A stretch of DNA of 48,783 nt, taken from the NCBI RefSeq assembly GCF_008085905.1, contig NZ_VSFF01000024.1, positions 1 through 48,783 of the forward strand, in the 5' to 3' direction. The notes beneath the pieces were generated by a model that had not been told where the DNA came from, did no database searches, and saw nothing but the letters and a program-made list of their open reading frames with translations. Every line of letters starts with the position of its first letter. Positions within the stretch are counted from its first letter, which is position 1. Both the position numbers and the translations under genes were made by a program. Below, piece by piece: positions 25,538 to 33,884 of this stretch. Source of the DNA: Actinomadura syzygii (GTDB taxonomy: Bacteria; Actinomycetota; Actinomycetes; Streptosporangiales; Streptosporangiaceae).

Positions 25538-27331
25538 ATGACAACGACCGAAAAGGCGCCCGCCGGCGGCGAGCCAGGGCAACTCGTCGAGATGTCGTGG
25601 GACCCCATCACGCGCATCATCGGCAACCTGGGCATCTACACGAAGATCGACTTCTCGAACCGGCGGGTGGCCGAGTGCCACAGCACGTCGTCGCTGTTCC
25701 GCGGCTACTCGGTGTTCATGAAGGGCAAGGACCCGCGGGACGCGGGGTTCATCACCAGCCGCATCTGCGGGATCTGCGGCGACAACCACACCACGTGCTC
25801 GGTGTACGCGCAGAACATGGCCTACGGCATCAAGAACCCGCCGCTCGCCGAGTGGATCATCAATCTCGGCGAGGCCGCCGAGTACATGTTCGACCACACG
25901 ATCTTCCAGGACAACCTGGTCTTCGTCGACTACTGCGAGGCGATGGTCAAGGACACGAACCCGTCCGTGCTGCGGCGGGCCAGGGACACCGAGGCGCCGG
26001 GCGCGGCGGTGCACGGCTTCCGGACCATCGCGGACATCATGGAGGCGTTCAACCCGTTCGAGGGGTCGGTCTACAAGGAGGCCCTCCAGGTCAGCCGCAC
26101 CACGCGGGAGATGTTCTGCCTGATGGAGGGCAGGCACGTCCACCCGTCGACGGTGTATCCGGGCGGCGTCGGCACCATGCCGACCCCGACGGTCTTCACC
26201 GACTACCTCTCCCGTCTGATGGACGTCATCGACTTCGTGAAGAAGGCCGTCGCGATGAACGACGACGTCTTCGACTTCTTCTACGAGGCGCTGCCCGGAT
26301 ACGAGGAGGTCGGGCGCCGCCGCGTCATGCTCGGCTGCTGGGGAGCCTTCCAGGACCCGTCCGTGGTCGACTACAAGTACGAGACGATGAACCAGTGGGG
26401 CAAGGCGATGTTCGTCACCCCCGGCGTCGTCGTGGACGGACGGCTCCTCACCACCGACCTCGTCGACATCAACCTCGGCATCCGCATCCTGCTGGGCAGT
26501 TCCTTCTACGACGACTGGGTGAACGAGGAGCCGTTCGTCACCCACGACCCGCTCGGCAACCCGGTGGACATGCGCCACCCGTGGAACCAGACCACCCTGC
26601 CGGTGCCGCAGAAGCGCGACTTCGACGACAAGTACAGCTGGGTGATGAGCCCCCGCTGGCAGCCTCCCGGGACGAACGACCACCTCGCGCTGGACACCGG
26701 CGGCGGCCCGTTCGCGCGGCTCTACACCACCGCACTGGCGAACATGGTCGACACCCCGTACGTGAAGTCGACCGGGTCCAGCGTGCGGATCTCGCTGCCG
26801 AAGGGCCGTGACCTGCCGGAGACGACGCTCGAATGGCGCATCCCGCAGTGGTCGAACGCCCTCGAACGGAACCGGGCCCGCGCCTACTTCGTCGCCTACG
26901 CGGCGGCGATGGCGCTGCACTTCGTCGAACAGGCGCTCGGCCTCGTCCACGCGGGCGACACCAAGGTGTTCGAGGACTTCGAGGTGCCGGACGAGGCGAT
27001 CGGGTGCGGGTTCCACGAGGCGGTGCGCGGCGTGCTGTCGCACCACCTCGTGATCCGGGACGGGAAGATCGCCAACTACCACCCGTACCCGCCGACGCCG
27101 TGGAACGGGAGCCCGCGCGACAGCTACGGGACGCCCGGCCCCTACGAGGACGCCGTCCAGGACATGCCGATCTTCGAGGAGAACGGCCCGGACGACTTCC
27201 GGGGCGTCGACATCATGCGCGCCGTCCGCAGCTTCGACCCGTGCCTGCCCTGCGGCGTGCACATGTACGTCGGCGGCGGACGGACGATCCAGAAACTGCA
27301 TTCCCCGATGTTCGGATCGACCCATGCCTGA
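25538..27331 (+). CDS. hhyL: [NiFe]-hydrogenase large subunit, group 1h type
   Basis: 597 aa. The nickel ligands are in the L1 motif RICGICGDNHTTCS (Cys77, Cys80) and the L2 motif DPCLPCGVH (Cys569, Cys572, His575). A 22-residue tail after His575 is the segment the maturation protease removes. The motif context, and the opening EMSWDPITRIIGNLGIYTKIDFSN, match actinobacterial-type high-affinity enzymes used to scavenge atmospheric H2 during starvation. It pairs with the small subunit just upstream (48-nt gap holding a duplicated ribosome-binding segment). It overlaps the NifU-like gene by 8 nt. All active-site residues are intact. Confidence 0.96.
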   Translation: MTTTEKAPAGGEPGQLVEMSWDPITRIIGNLGIYTKIDFSNRRVAECHSTSSLFRGYSVFMKGKDPRDAGFITSRICGICGDNHTTCSVYAQNMAYGIKNPPLAEWIINLGEAAEYMFDHTIFQDNLVFVDYCEAMVKDTNPSVLRRARDTEAPGAAVHGFRTIADIMEAFNPFEGSVYKEALQVSRTTREMFCLMEGRHVHPSTVYPGGVGTMPTPTVFTDYLSRLMDVIDFVKKAVAMNDDVFDFFYEALPGYEEVGRRRVMLGCWGAFQDPSVVDYKYETMNQWGKAMFVTPGVVVDGRLLTTDLVDINLGIRILLGSSFYDDWVNEEPFVTHDPLGNPVDMRHPWNQTTLPVPQKRDFDDKYSWVMSPRWQPPGTNDHLALDTGGGPFARLYTTALANMVDTPYVKSTGSSVRISLPKGRDLPETTLEWRIPQWSNALERNRARAYFVAYAAAMALHFVEQALGLVHAGDTKVFEDFEVPDEAIGCGFHEAVRGVLSHHLVIRDGKIANYHPYPPTPWNGSPRDSYGTPGPYEDAVQDMPIFEENGPDDFRGVDIMRAVRSFDPCLPCGVHMYVGGGRTIQKLHSPMFGSTHA

Positions 27332-27896
27332 CCCTTCGCCCGCACCGGCCGTGCGCCGCCTCGACGGCGACGCGGTCGCCGGACGGCTCGGCCGCCTCGA
27401 CGAGGCGCTCGGCACGCTGGAGCGGACGCCCGGCGCGACCGCCGAGACGGCGCTCGACGCGGTGACCCTGCTCACCGAGGTGTACGGGGAGGCGCTGGCG
27501 CGGGTGATGGACGGCGCCTCGGGCGACGCCCGCCTCGTCGAGGCGCTCCTCGGCGACGAGCTCGTCGGGCATCTGCTCGTCCTGCACGGCGTCCATCCCG
27601 AGCCGGTCGAAGGGCGCGTCGCCCGCGCCCTGGACGCGCTCCGGCCGGGGCTGCGCCGCAATGGCGCGGACGCCGAACTGGTCGAGGTCCGGGAGCGGAC
27701 CGCTGAGGTCCGGGTGACGGCGGGCGGGTGCGGATGCGGCGGCGGCGAACCCGTCGAGGACGTCGTGCGGGAGGCCGTGCTGGCCGCCGCGCCCGAGTTG
27801 ACCGGCGTCGTCCTCGCCGCCCCCGCCGCGCCGGCGGCGTTCGTGCCCGTCGAGGCGCTGCTGCGAACGCGGACCACCGTGGACGGCGCCCCATGA
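27324..27896 (+). CDS. NifU C-terminal-like protein of hydrogenase operon
   Basis: 190 aa. The first ~100 residues are helical (LGRLDEALGTLE, then VTLLTEVYGEALARVMD, then LLGDELVGHLLVLHGVHP). The second part (RVARALDALRPGLRRNGADAELVEV, then RVTAGGCGCGGGE, then VVREAVLAAAPELTGVVL) resembles the NifU C-terminal Fe-S scaffold domain. There, however, the usual CxxC is a CxC (GCGCGG). Proteins like this accompany group 1h hydrogenases and may help build or repair the small-subunit clusters or act as a redox partner; that is inference. It overlaps hhyL by 8 nt and ends in an ATGA overlap with the next gene. Confidence 0.8.
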   Translation: MPDPSPAPAVRRLDGDAVAGRLGRLDEALGTLERTPGATAETALDAVTLLTEVYGEALARVMDGASGDARLVEALLGDELVGHLLVLHGVHPEPVEGRVARALDALRPGLRRNGADAELVEVRERTAEVRVTAGGCGCGGGEPVEDVVREAVLAAAPELTGVVLAAPAAPAAFVPVEALLRTRTTVDGAP

Positions 27897-28582
27897 CGTC
27901 GCTCGACCCGGGCGCGGCGCCCGCGGCCTCCGGCGCGCTCGGCCGGGCGATCCTGAGATCGTCCACCCGGGCGCGGGACGACGACAGGTGCGGCCTGTGC
28001 GACGTGCCCGTCGCGGACGGCCACGCCCACGTCCTCGACGAGAGCACCGGTGAACTGGAGTGCGCCTGCCGCGCCTGCGCCCTGCTCTTCGAGAAGGACG
28101 GCGCGGGGTTCGGCCACTACCGGCTCGTGCCGGACCGCAGGCTTCGGCTGAGCGGCGTCTCGGCCGCCGACCTCGGCGTCCCGGTGCGGCTCGCGTTCTT
28201 CACGGTCGGGCCGGACGGAGCCGTCACCGCCCGCTACCCGAGCCCGGTGGGCGCCACGGCCTGGACGGTCGACCCGGCCGCCTGGACGGCCGCCGCCGCC
28301 CGCGAACCGGGCCTCGCCTCGATGCGGCCCGCGGTGGAGGCCCTGCTGGTCAGCACGGTCGGCGGGGCGGACGAGCAGTGGCTCGTCCCCATCGACGACT
28401 GCTACCGGCTCGTCGCCGTCATCAGGGAAGCGTGGACGGGACTGTCCGGGGGAGACCGCGTCTGGGGGGCCGTCGAGGAGTTCTTCACCCGGTTGGACGG
28501 CCGGAGGGGCCGTCCCGGAAACCCGATCCGCCCGAACGGGCCACACCCGAACGGGCCACGAGAGGAGAACAGTCATGGCTGA
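27893..28582 (+). CDS. DUF5947-like protein with zinc-ribbon-like Cys pairs
   Basis: About 229 aa from the ATG at 27893, which overlaps the preceding stop. Near residues 35-70 it has CGLCDVPVADGHAHVLD, then ECACRACALLF, two Cys pairs likely binding a metal or Fe-S cluster. The rest is alpha/beta with Trp-rich segments (ATAWTVDPAAWT, then VIREAWTGLSGGDRVWGAVEEFF). This matches a family I know as DUF5947, seen beside actinobacterial hydrogenases, with no assigned function. It could be a Rieske-like or zinc-binding assembly protein. It overlaps the next small gene by 8 nt. Confidence 0.75.
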   Translation: MTSLDPGAAPAASGALGRAILRSSTRARDDDRCGLCDVPVADGHAHVLDESTGELECACRACALLFEKDGAGFGHYRLVPDRRLRLSGVSAADLGVPVRLAFFTVGPDGAVTARYPSPVGATAWTVDPAAWTAAAAREPGLASMRPAVEALLVSTVGGADEQWLVPIDDCYRLVAVIREAWTGLSGGDRVWGAVEEFFTRLDGRRGRPGNPIRPNGPHPNGPREENSHG

Positions 28583-28784
28583 GATCCGCGTCGGTGAACC
28601 GGACGTCGCCCCTGACGCGCCGTCGCACGTCAAGGGCGTGCGGCAGGGCAACAGGAAGGGCGCCTACGCGCATGAGAACGGGCACCACGAGGACGGCACC
28701 GCCGACTCGCGGCGCTCCACCGGCATCAGGCCCAAGGAGCGGGACCCGATCCTGCCCGTCATGCCGAACCTGCCGCCGTGCTGA
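28575..28784 (+). CDS. Small hydrophilic protein of hydrogenase operon
   Basis: 69 aa, starting MAEIRVGEPDVAPDAP and ending LPVMPNLPPC with a C-terminal Cys. It is rich in Gly, His, Asp and Arg (KGAYAHENGHHEDGT) with no hydrophobic segment. The GAGAGGAG ribosome site and the 8-nt overlap with the upstream gene support its being real. I recognise no domain. The His cluster could bind metal, but that is only a composition-based suggestion. Confidence 0.65.
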   Translation: MAEIRVGEPDVAPDAPSHVKGVRQGNRKGAYAHENGHHEDGTADSRRSTGIRPKERDPILPVMPNLPPC

Positions 28785-28804
28785 CCCGGCCCGCCCGACA
28801 GAAC

Positions 28805-28840
28805 CGGCTGACCCGGCTGACACGGCTGACACGGCTGACC
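28805..28840. repeat. 4 x 9-bp tandem repeat
   Basis: Four copies of CGGCTGAC[C/A] at 28805, 28814, 28823 and 28832. They lie between the 69-aa gene and the 36-aa gene, where expansion would not break a frame. Confidence 0.85.
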
Positions 28841-28864
28841 GGTCGTCCCGAGAAGAAGAGCGGC

Positions 28865-28975
28865 ATGCGGAAGGTGTGGATCGGCGCGGCCTGCGCGGCC
28901 GCCGCCGGAATGGCGGTGCTCGTCGGGAGGGAACTCCCGGCGATGCGCCGCTACATCAGGCTCAAGCGGATGTGA
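28865..28975 (+). CDS. Tiny single-helix protein (DUF6893-like)
   Basis: 36 aa: MRKVWIGAACAAAAGMAVLV, then GRELPAMRRYIRLKRM. It has one membrane helix with a positively charged end. The ELPAMRRY motif matches the tiny proteins (DUF6893 as I recall) found inside actinobacterial hydrogenase operons. An AGAAGAAGAG purine run precedes the ATG. An open frame extends to 28778, but that portion is just the translated tandem repeat. It may anchor or tether the hydrogenase to the membrane; inference only. Confidence 0.65.
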   Translation: MRKVWIGAACAAAAGMAVLVGRELPAMRRYIRLKRM

Positions 28976-29006
28976 GCGAGTGTGAGCGGAAAGGACGGCA
29001 TGGCGG

Positions 29007-29279
29007 ATGTGCCTCGGGATTCCCGGTGAGGTCGTCGAACTCTCACCCGACCGCGACGACATCGCGACGGTCGAGGTCGTCGGCGTCCGCCGCGCCGTCA
29101 ACATCGGCCTGCTCGCGCCGGACGGCGCGAAGCCCGGCGACTGGGTGCTCGTGCACGTCGGCTTCGCCATGTCGAAGATCGACGAGGCGGAGGCCGCGGC
29201 GACGCTCGACCTGCTGCGGGGGCTCGGCCGCGCCTACGCCGACGAGCTGGAGGCGCTCGCGGACTCCGACATCACCTGA
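29007..29279 (+). CDS. hypC: Hydrogenase assembly chaperone HypC
   Basis: 90 aa, the standard length. It begins MCLGIPGEVVEL; Cys2 is the residue that, with HypD, holds the Fe(CN)2CO unit. The oligonucleotide/barrel core (ATVEVVGVRRAVNIGLL, then GDWVLVHVGFAMSKIDEAEA) is complete. It lies 31 nt after the tiny-protein gene and 62 nt before hypD. A second HypC-like domain occurs in this window fused to a SIS domain on the other strand, so the locus has two. Confidence 0.95.
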   Translation: MCLGIPGEVVELSPDRDDIATVEVVGVRRAVNIGLLAPDGAKPGDWVLVHVGFAMSKIDEAEAAATLDLLRGLGRAYADELEALADSDIT

Positions 29280-29341
29280 GCGCCCGGCCCCGCCGGGGGC
29301 CGGGCGGCACACCCGACATCGACCGAGAGGCGGCTGACCGC

Positions 29342-30469
29342 ATGCGGTTCGTCGACGAATACCGCGACGCGGACCAGGCCCGCGCGCTGGCCGCGCAGAT
29401 CACCGCGCTGTGCGAGCCCGGCCGGCGGTACAAGTTCATGGAGGTCTGCGGCGGCCACACGCACACCATCTACAAGCACGGCCTGGAGGACCACCTGCCG
29501 GAGAGCGTCGAGCTCGTGCACGGGCCCGGCTGCCCGGTGTGCGTGATCCCGATGGGCCGGGTGGACGACGCCATCGCCATCGCCCGCCACCCGGACGTCA
29601 TCATGACCTCGTTCGGCGACATGATGCGCGTGCCCGGCGGCGGCGGCTCGTTCTTCGACGCCAAGGCCGAGGGCGCGGACATCCGCATGGTGTACTCGCC
29701 GCTGGACGCGCTGAAGATCGCCCGGCTGAACCCGGACCGCAGGGTCGTCTTCATGGCGATCGGGTTCGAGACGACCGCGCCGTCCACGGCGATGACCGTC
29801 CTGCGGGCGGCGGCCGAGGGCGTCGAGAACTTCTCCGTCTTCTGCAACCACGTGACGATCCTCCCCGCCATCAAGGCGATCCTGGACTCGCCGGACCTGC
29901 GGCTCGACGGCTTCCTCGGCCCCGGGCACGTGTCGACCGTCATCGGCTGCCGCCCGTACGGGTTCATCCCCGGCCGGTACGGCAAGCCGCTGGTCTGCGC
30001 GGGCTTCGAGCCGCTGGACATCCTGCAGTCGGTCCACATGCTGCTGCGGCAGCTCGCCGACGGCCGCGCCGAGGTGGAGAACCAGTACACCCGCGTCGTG
30101 CCCTGGGACGGGAACCCCAAGGCGCTGGAGGTCATCGGGGAGGTCATGGAGCTGCGGCCGTACTTCGAATGGCGCGGGCTCGGGTTCATCTCCCAGTCGG
30201 CGCTGCGGGTCCGGGACGCCTACGCCGTCCATGACGCCGAGCGCGTCTTCGACGTTCCGGGCGTCCGGGTGGCCGACCCGAAGGCGTGCCAGTGCGGCGA
30301 GGTCCTCAAGGGCGTCATCAAACCCTGGGAATGCAAGGTCTTCGGCACCGCCTGCACGCCGGAGACGCCGATCGGCACCTGCATGGTGTCCTCGGAAGGG
30401 GCCTGCGCGGCCTACTACAACTTCGGGCGCTTCACCCGCGACCGAGTCAAGGAGGCGACGCGCGCATGA
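29342..30469 (+). CDS. hypD: Hydrogenase maturation protein HypD
   Basis: 375 aa. It contains the family blocks KFMEVCGGHTHTIYKHG, VHGPGCPVCVIP (redox CxxC) and GFETTAPSTAMT. A C-terminal Cys set (KACQCGEVLKGVIKPWECKVFGTACTP is the region; Cys at CQCG, WEC, TAC) supplies the [4Fe-4S] cluster ligands. It is the scaffold on which the Fe(CN)2CO moiety is assembled with HypC, HypE and HypF. A GAGAGG ribosome site precedes the ATG at 29342. The stop overlaps the hypE start by 4 nt. Confidence 0.95.
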   Translation: MRFVDEYRDADQARALAAQITALCEPGRRYKFMEVCGGHTHTIYKHGLEDHLPESVELVHGPGCPVCVIPMGRVDDAIAIARHPDVIMTSFGDMMRVPGGGGSFFDAKAEGADIRMVYSPLDALKIARLNPDRRVVFMAIGFETTAPSTAMTVLRAAAEGVENFSVFCNHVTILPAIKAILDSPDLRLDGFLGPGHVSTVIGCRPYGFIPGRYGKPLVCAGFEPLDILQSVHMLLRQLADGRAEVENQYTRVVPWDGNPKALEVIGEVMELRPYFEWRGLGFISQSALRVRDAYAVHDAERVFDVPGVRVADPKACQCGEVLKGVIKPWECKVFGTACTPETPIGTCMVSSEGACAAYYNFGRFTRDRVKEATRA

Positions 30470-31581
30470 CCACCGGCGCCGAGACCACCGCGGGACGGTC
30501 CGCCGAGCAGTCCGCCGAACAGCGCGTCCTGGAACGCATCGAGCGGGCGCGTCTCCGCAAGCCCAGGGTCAGGGAGGAGCGCGTCACCCTGGCGCACGGG
30601 GCGGGCGGCAAGGCCACGCAGACCCTCGTCGAGGCCGTCTTCGTGGACGCCTTCCGCAACCCGCACCTGGAGGCCATGACCGACGGCGCCACCCTCACCC
30701 TGGACGGGACCCGGACGGTCTTCACGACCGACACCTTCGTGGTGTCGCCCCTGTTCTTCCCGGGCGGGGACATCGGCGACCTGGCGGTGAACGGGACGGT
30801 CAACGACCTGGCCGTGTGCGGGGCCCGGCCGATGTACCTGTCCGCCGGGTTCGTCCTGGAGGAGGGGTTCCCGGTCGCGGACCTGCGGCGGATCGCGGCG
30901 TCGATGGCCGCCGCCGCGTCGGCGGCGGGAGTCTCCATCGTCACCGGCGACACCAAGGTCGTCCAGCGCGGCAAGGCCGACGGCTGCTACGTCAACACCG
31001 CCGGCATCGGCGTCCTGGAGCGGGACGTGGCGCTGGGCGCCGCCGCCGTCCGGGCCGGCGACGCCGTGCTGGTCTCCGGGCCGATCGGGGAGCACGGCGT
31101 CACGATCATGCTGGCCCGCGGCGAACTCGACATCGAGGCCGACCTCGCCTCGGACACGGCGCCGCTCCGCGAGCCCGTCGCGGCGCTCCTGGACGCCGTC
31201 CCCGGCGGGGTGCGGGTGCTGCGCGACGCGACACGCGGCGGGGTGGCGACGGTCCTCAACGAGATCGCCCAGGCGGTCCGGCTCGGCGTCGTCCTGGACG
31301 AGGCGGCGGTACCGGTGGCGCCCGTGGTCACCGGGGCCTGCGAGCTGCTCGGCATCGACCCGCTGTACGTGGCCTGCGAGGGACGGTTCGTCGCCGTCGT
31401 GGACGGCGAGCACGCGGACGCGGCGCTCGCGGCGCTGCGCGGGCACCCGCTGGGAGAGGGCGCCGCGATCGTCGGGCACGTCGCGGCGGAGCCGCCCGGC
31501 GCGGTCCTGCTGAAGACGTCCTTCGGCGGCACGCGCGTCGTGGACATGCTGGTGGGCGATCCACTGCCGCGGATCTGCTGA
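30466..31581 (+). CDS. hypE: Hydrogenase maturation protein HypE
   Basis: 371 aa from the ATG at 30466. An N-terminal extension of ~35 residues precedes the family start RVTLAHGAGGKATQTL. The AIR-synthase/PurM-like fold follows (TDTFVVSPLFFPGGDIGDLAVNGTVNDLAV, then VTGDTKVV). It ends PLPRIC: the C-terminal Cys accepts the carbamoyl group from HypF and dehydrates it to a thiocyanate. It overlaps hypD by 4 nt and is the last gene of the plus-strand operon, ending 11 nt from the end of the convergent hypF. No separate terminator hairpin is visible in that gap. Confidence 0.95.
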   Translation: MTTGAETTAGRSAEQSAEQRVLERIERARLRKPRVREERVTLAHGAGGKATQTLVEAVFVDAFRNPHLEAMTDGATLTLDGTRTVFTTDTFVVSPLFFPGGDIGDLAVNGTVNDLAVCGARPMYLSAGFVLEEGFPVADLRRIAASMAAAASAAGVSIVTGDTKVVQRGKADGCYVNTAGIGVLERDVALGAAAVRAGDAVLVSGPIGEHGVTIMLARGELDIEADLASDTAPLREPVAALLDAVPGGVRVLRDATRGGVATVLNEIAQAVRLGVVLDEAAVPVAPVVTGACELLGIDPLYVACEGRFVAVVDGEHADAALAALRGHPLGEGAAIVGHVAAEPPGAVLLKTSFGGTRVVDMLVGDPLPRIC

Positions 31582-31592
31582 CGACCACCACC

Positions 31593-33878
31593 TCAGGCCG
31601 GTTCGAGGAGCCCGGCGCGGTCGCGGGCCGCCGCGACGACCGCCTGACCGAGGGATATCCCGCCGTCGTTGGACGGCACCCGGGAGTGGACGAGGACCTG
31701 GAAACCGTCCTCCTCCAAGCCCTCGACGACCCGCTCCAACAACGTCAGGTTCTGGAACACGCCTCCGGAGAGAGCGACCGCGCCGAGGCCGGTGCGTTCC
31801 CGCAGAACGCCCGCCGACACGACGACGGCCCGCGCCAGCCCGTTGTGGAACCGGGCGGCGATCCGGCCCACGGCGACGCCGGAGAGCAGATCGTCGACGA
31901 CGCCTCGCACGAGGTCGCGACCCTGGATGACCAGCGGGTTCTCGTCTCTCACCGTCACCGGATACGCGCCGCGTTCCTCCGGCGCGACCCGCTGCTCCAG
32001 TTCGATGGCGGCCTGGCCTTCGTATCGCGCCACGTCCCGGACGCCGAGAATCGCCGAGACCGCGTCGAAGAGGCGTCCGGCGCTGGAGGTGAGCGGAGCG
32101 TTGACGCCCTTCCGGGCCAGCGCGGCGACCGCGTCCCACCGCGCACGGTTCCGTCGCGCCAGATCCAGTTCGGGAACGGCGTCGCCGTAGGCCGCGAGGA
32201 GATGCGCCGCCGCCATCCGCCACGGTTCGCGGACGGCCGCCGCGCCGCCCGGCATCGGCACCGGCTCCAGATGGCCCGCCCGCCGGAATCCCACCAGGTC
32301 CGCGATCAGCAGCTCGCCGCCCCACAGGGTGGCGTCGTCCCCGAAACCGAGCCCGTCGAAGGCGACGCCGATGACCGGGCCGCTCGCATTGTTGTCGGCG
32401 AGGCAGGACGCGATGTGGGCATGGTGATGCTGAACGGCCGTAACGTCCACGCCCGTCAGGTCCAGCGCGTATTTCGTCGACAGATACTCCGGGTGCAGGT
32501 CATGAGCGACGATCCTGGGCGTCACGTCGAAAAGGCGGCGGAAGTGGGCGATGCCCTCGATGAACGAGCGGAGCGTCTCGTAGTTCTTCAGATCTCCGAT
32601 GTGATGGGACACGAACGCCCGGTTTCCCTTGGCCACGCAGAAGGTGTTCTTCAACTCGGCTCCACACGCCAGGACCGGGCGAGGGAACGGCTGGGCAGTG
32701 GTCAACGGGGCGGGCACATATCCGCGTGAGCGCCGGACGAGCAGTTCTCTTCCGCGGAAAACGCGGACCACCGAGTCGTCGGTGCGCACCTGAATGGGCC
32801 GGTCGTGCGTCAGGAACCCGTCCGCGATGCCCGCGAGCCGTTCCAGCGCGTCGTCGTCGCGGCAGACGATCGGCTCGTCGGACACGTTGCCGCTCGTCAG
32901 GACGAACGGGCGGCCGAGACGGCGGGCGAGCAGGTGGTGCAGGGGCGTGTAGGGCAGCATCACCCCGAGTTCCCGGTTCAGCGGCGCCACCGCGTCCGCG
33001 ACCGGGGCGTCCGGAAGGCGCGGCGCCAGCAGGATCGGACGGCGCGCTCCCGCCAGCACCCGTTCGCCGACCGGGTCCAGCCGGACCAGTCTCCGCGCCC
33101 ACGCCAGATCGGGGGCCATCAGCGCGAACGGCCTGTCCTCCCGGTGCTTACGGCGGCGCAGTGCCCGGACGGCCCGCTCGTCGTCGGCGAGGGCCGCGAG
33201 GTGGTAACCGCCGAGCCCCTTGATCGCGAGAATGCGGCCCTGCCGGAGCCATTCGGACGCCATTGCCAGGGGCTCCCCGTCGGCCGGGACGCCGTCCGGC
33301 CCGGTGAGCCGAAGCGACGGACCGCATTCAGGGCAGCACACCGGTTGCGCGTGGAATCTCCGGTCGGCGGCGTCGGCGTACTCCCGCGCGCACGCCTCGC
33401 ACATTCCGAACGCGGCCATGGTCGTGTTGTGCCGGTCATACGGGACGTCCGCGACGATGGTGAAACGCGGCCCGCAATCGGTGCAGTTCGTGAACGGATA
33501 ACCCGACCGGCGGCCCGCCGGGGCGACGGTCTCCGCGACGCATTCCCCGCATGTCGCCATGTCGGGAGAGACCAGCGCGGAACGCGCCGCGGCGGGCGGG
33601 CTCGGCACGATCCGGAAGCCGCGCTCCGCCACCGGCGCCGTCGGTTCGGCCCGCACCCGCTCGACCATCGCCAGCGCCGGGGCCCGCCGTTCGAGATCGG
33701 CGAGAAAACCGTCCAGCTTCGCGCGGTCGCCTTCGATCTCCGCGAAGACGCCCTCCGCGTCATTCCCGACGAAGCCCGAGACGCCGTATTCAGACGCCAA
33801 TCCGGAGACGAAAGGACGGAACCCGACGCCCTGCACGATTCCCTCGATACGGAGACGGAGCCGCGCGACCGTGGCCAT
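31593..33878 (-). CDS. hypF: Carbamoyltransferase HypF
   Basis: 761 aa, normal size. The N-terminal acylphosphatase domain has RIEGIVQGVGFRPFV. Zinc-finger pairs follow: CGEC and CTDCGPRF, then CEAC and CPECGP. A YrdC-like domain (LAIKGLGGYHLAA, then RRRKHREDRPFALMA) comes next. The Kae1-like carbamoyl-transfer domain contains VQHHHAHIASCLADN and IGVAFDGLGFGDDATLWGGE. It makes carbamoyl-AMP from carbamoyl phosphate and passes the group to HypE. It is last in the minus-strand operon, 6 nt after the SIS gene, and converges on hypE. Confidence 0.95.
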   Translation of the reverse strand: MATVARLRLRIEGIVQGVGFRPFVSGLASEYGVSGFVGNDAEGVFAEIEGDRAKLDGFLADLERRAPALAMVERVRAEPTAPVAERGFRIVPSPPAAARSALVSPDMATCGECVAETVAPAGRRSGYPFTNCTDCGPRFTIVADVPYDRHNTTMAAFGMCEACAREYADAADRRFHAQPVCCPECGPSLRLTGPDGVPADGEPLAMASEWLRQGRILAIKGLGGYHLAALADDERAVRALRRRKHREDRPFALMAPDLAWARRLVRLDPVGERVLAGARRPILLAPRLPDAPVADAVAPLNRELGVMLPYTPLHHLLARRLGRPFVLTSGNVSDEPIVCRDDDALERLAGIADGFLTHDRPIQVRTDDSVVRVFRGRELLVRRSRGYVPAPLTTAQPFPRPVLACGAELKNTFCVAKGNRAFVSHHIGDLKNYETLRSFIEGIAHFRRLFDVTPRIVAHDLHPEYLSTKYALDLTGVDVTAVQHHHAHIASCLADNNASGPVIGVAFDGLGFGDDATLWGGELLIADLVGFRRAGHLEPVPMPGGAAAVREPWRMAAAHLLAAYGDAVPELDLARRNRARWDAVAALARKGVNAPLTSSAGRLFDAVSAILGVRDVARYEGQAAIELEQRVAPEERGAYPVTVRDENPLVIQGRDLVRGVVDDLLSGVAVGRIAARFHNGLARAVVVSAGVLRERTGLGAVALSGGVFQNLTLLERVVEGLEEDGFQVLVHSRVPSNDGGISLGQAVVAAARDRAGLLEPA

Positions 33879-33884
33879 CGCGTC

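Noticed and set aside
23417..28651. Very long minus-strand open frame (about 1,740 codons) opposite the hydrogenase genes
   Set aside because: It is antisense to a dozen genes with clear motifs, and its translation is low-complexity Arg/Val/Asp/His typical of the reverse of GC-rich codons.
28778..28864. Upstream extension of the 36-aa protein to 65 aa
   Set aside because: The extra residues only translate the 9-bp tandem repeats, and the internal ATG has a better purine-rich site and a family-like start.
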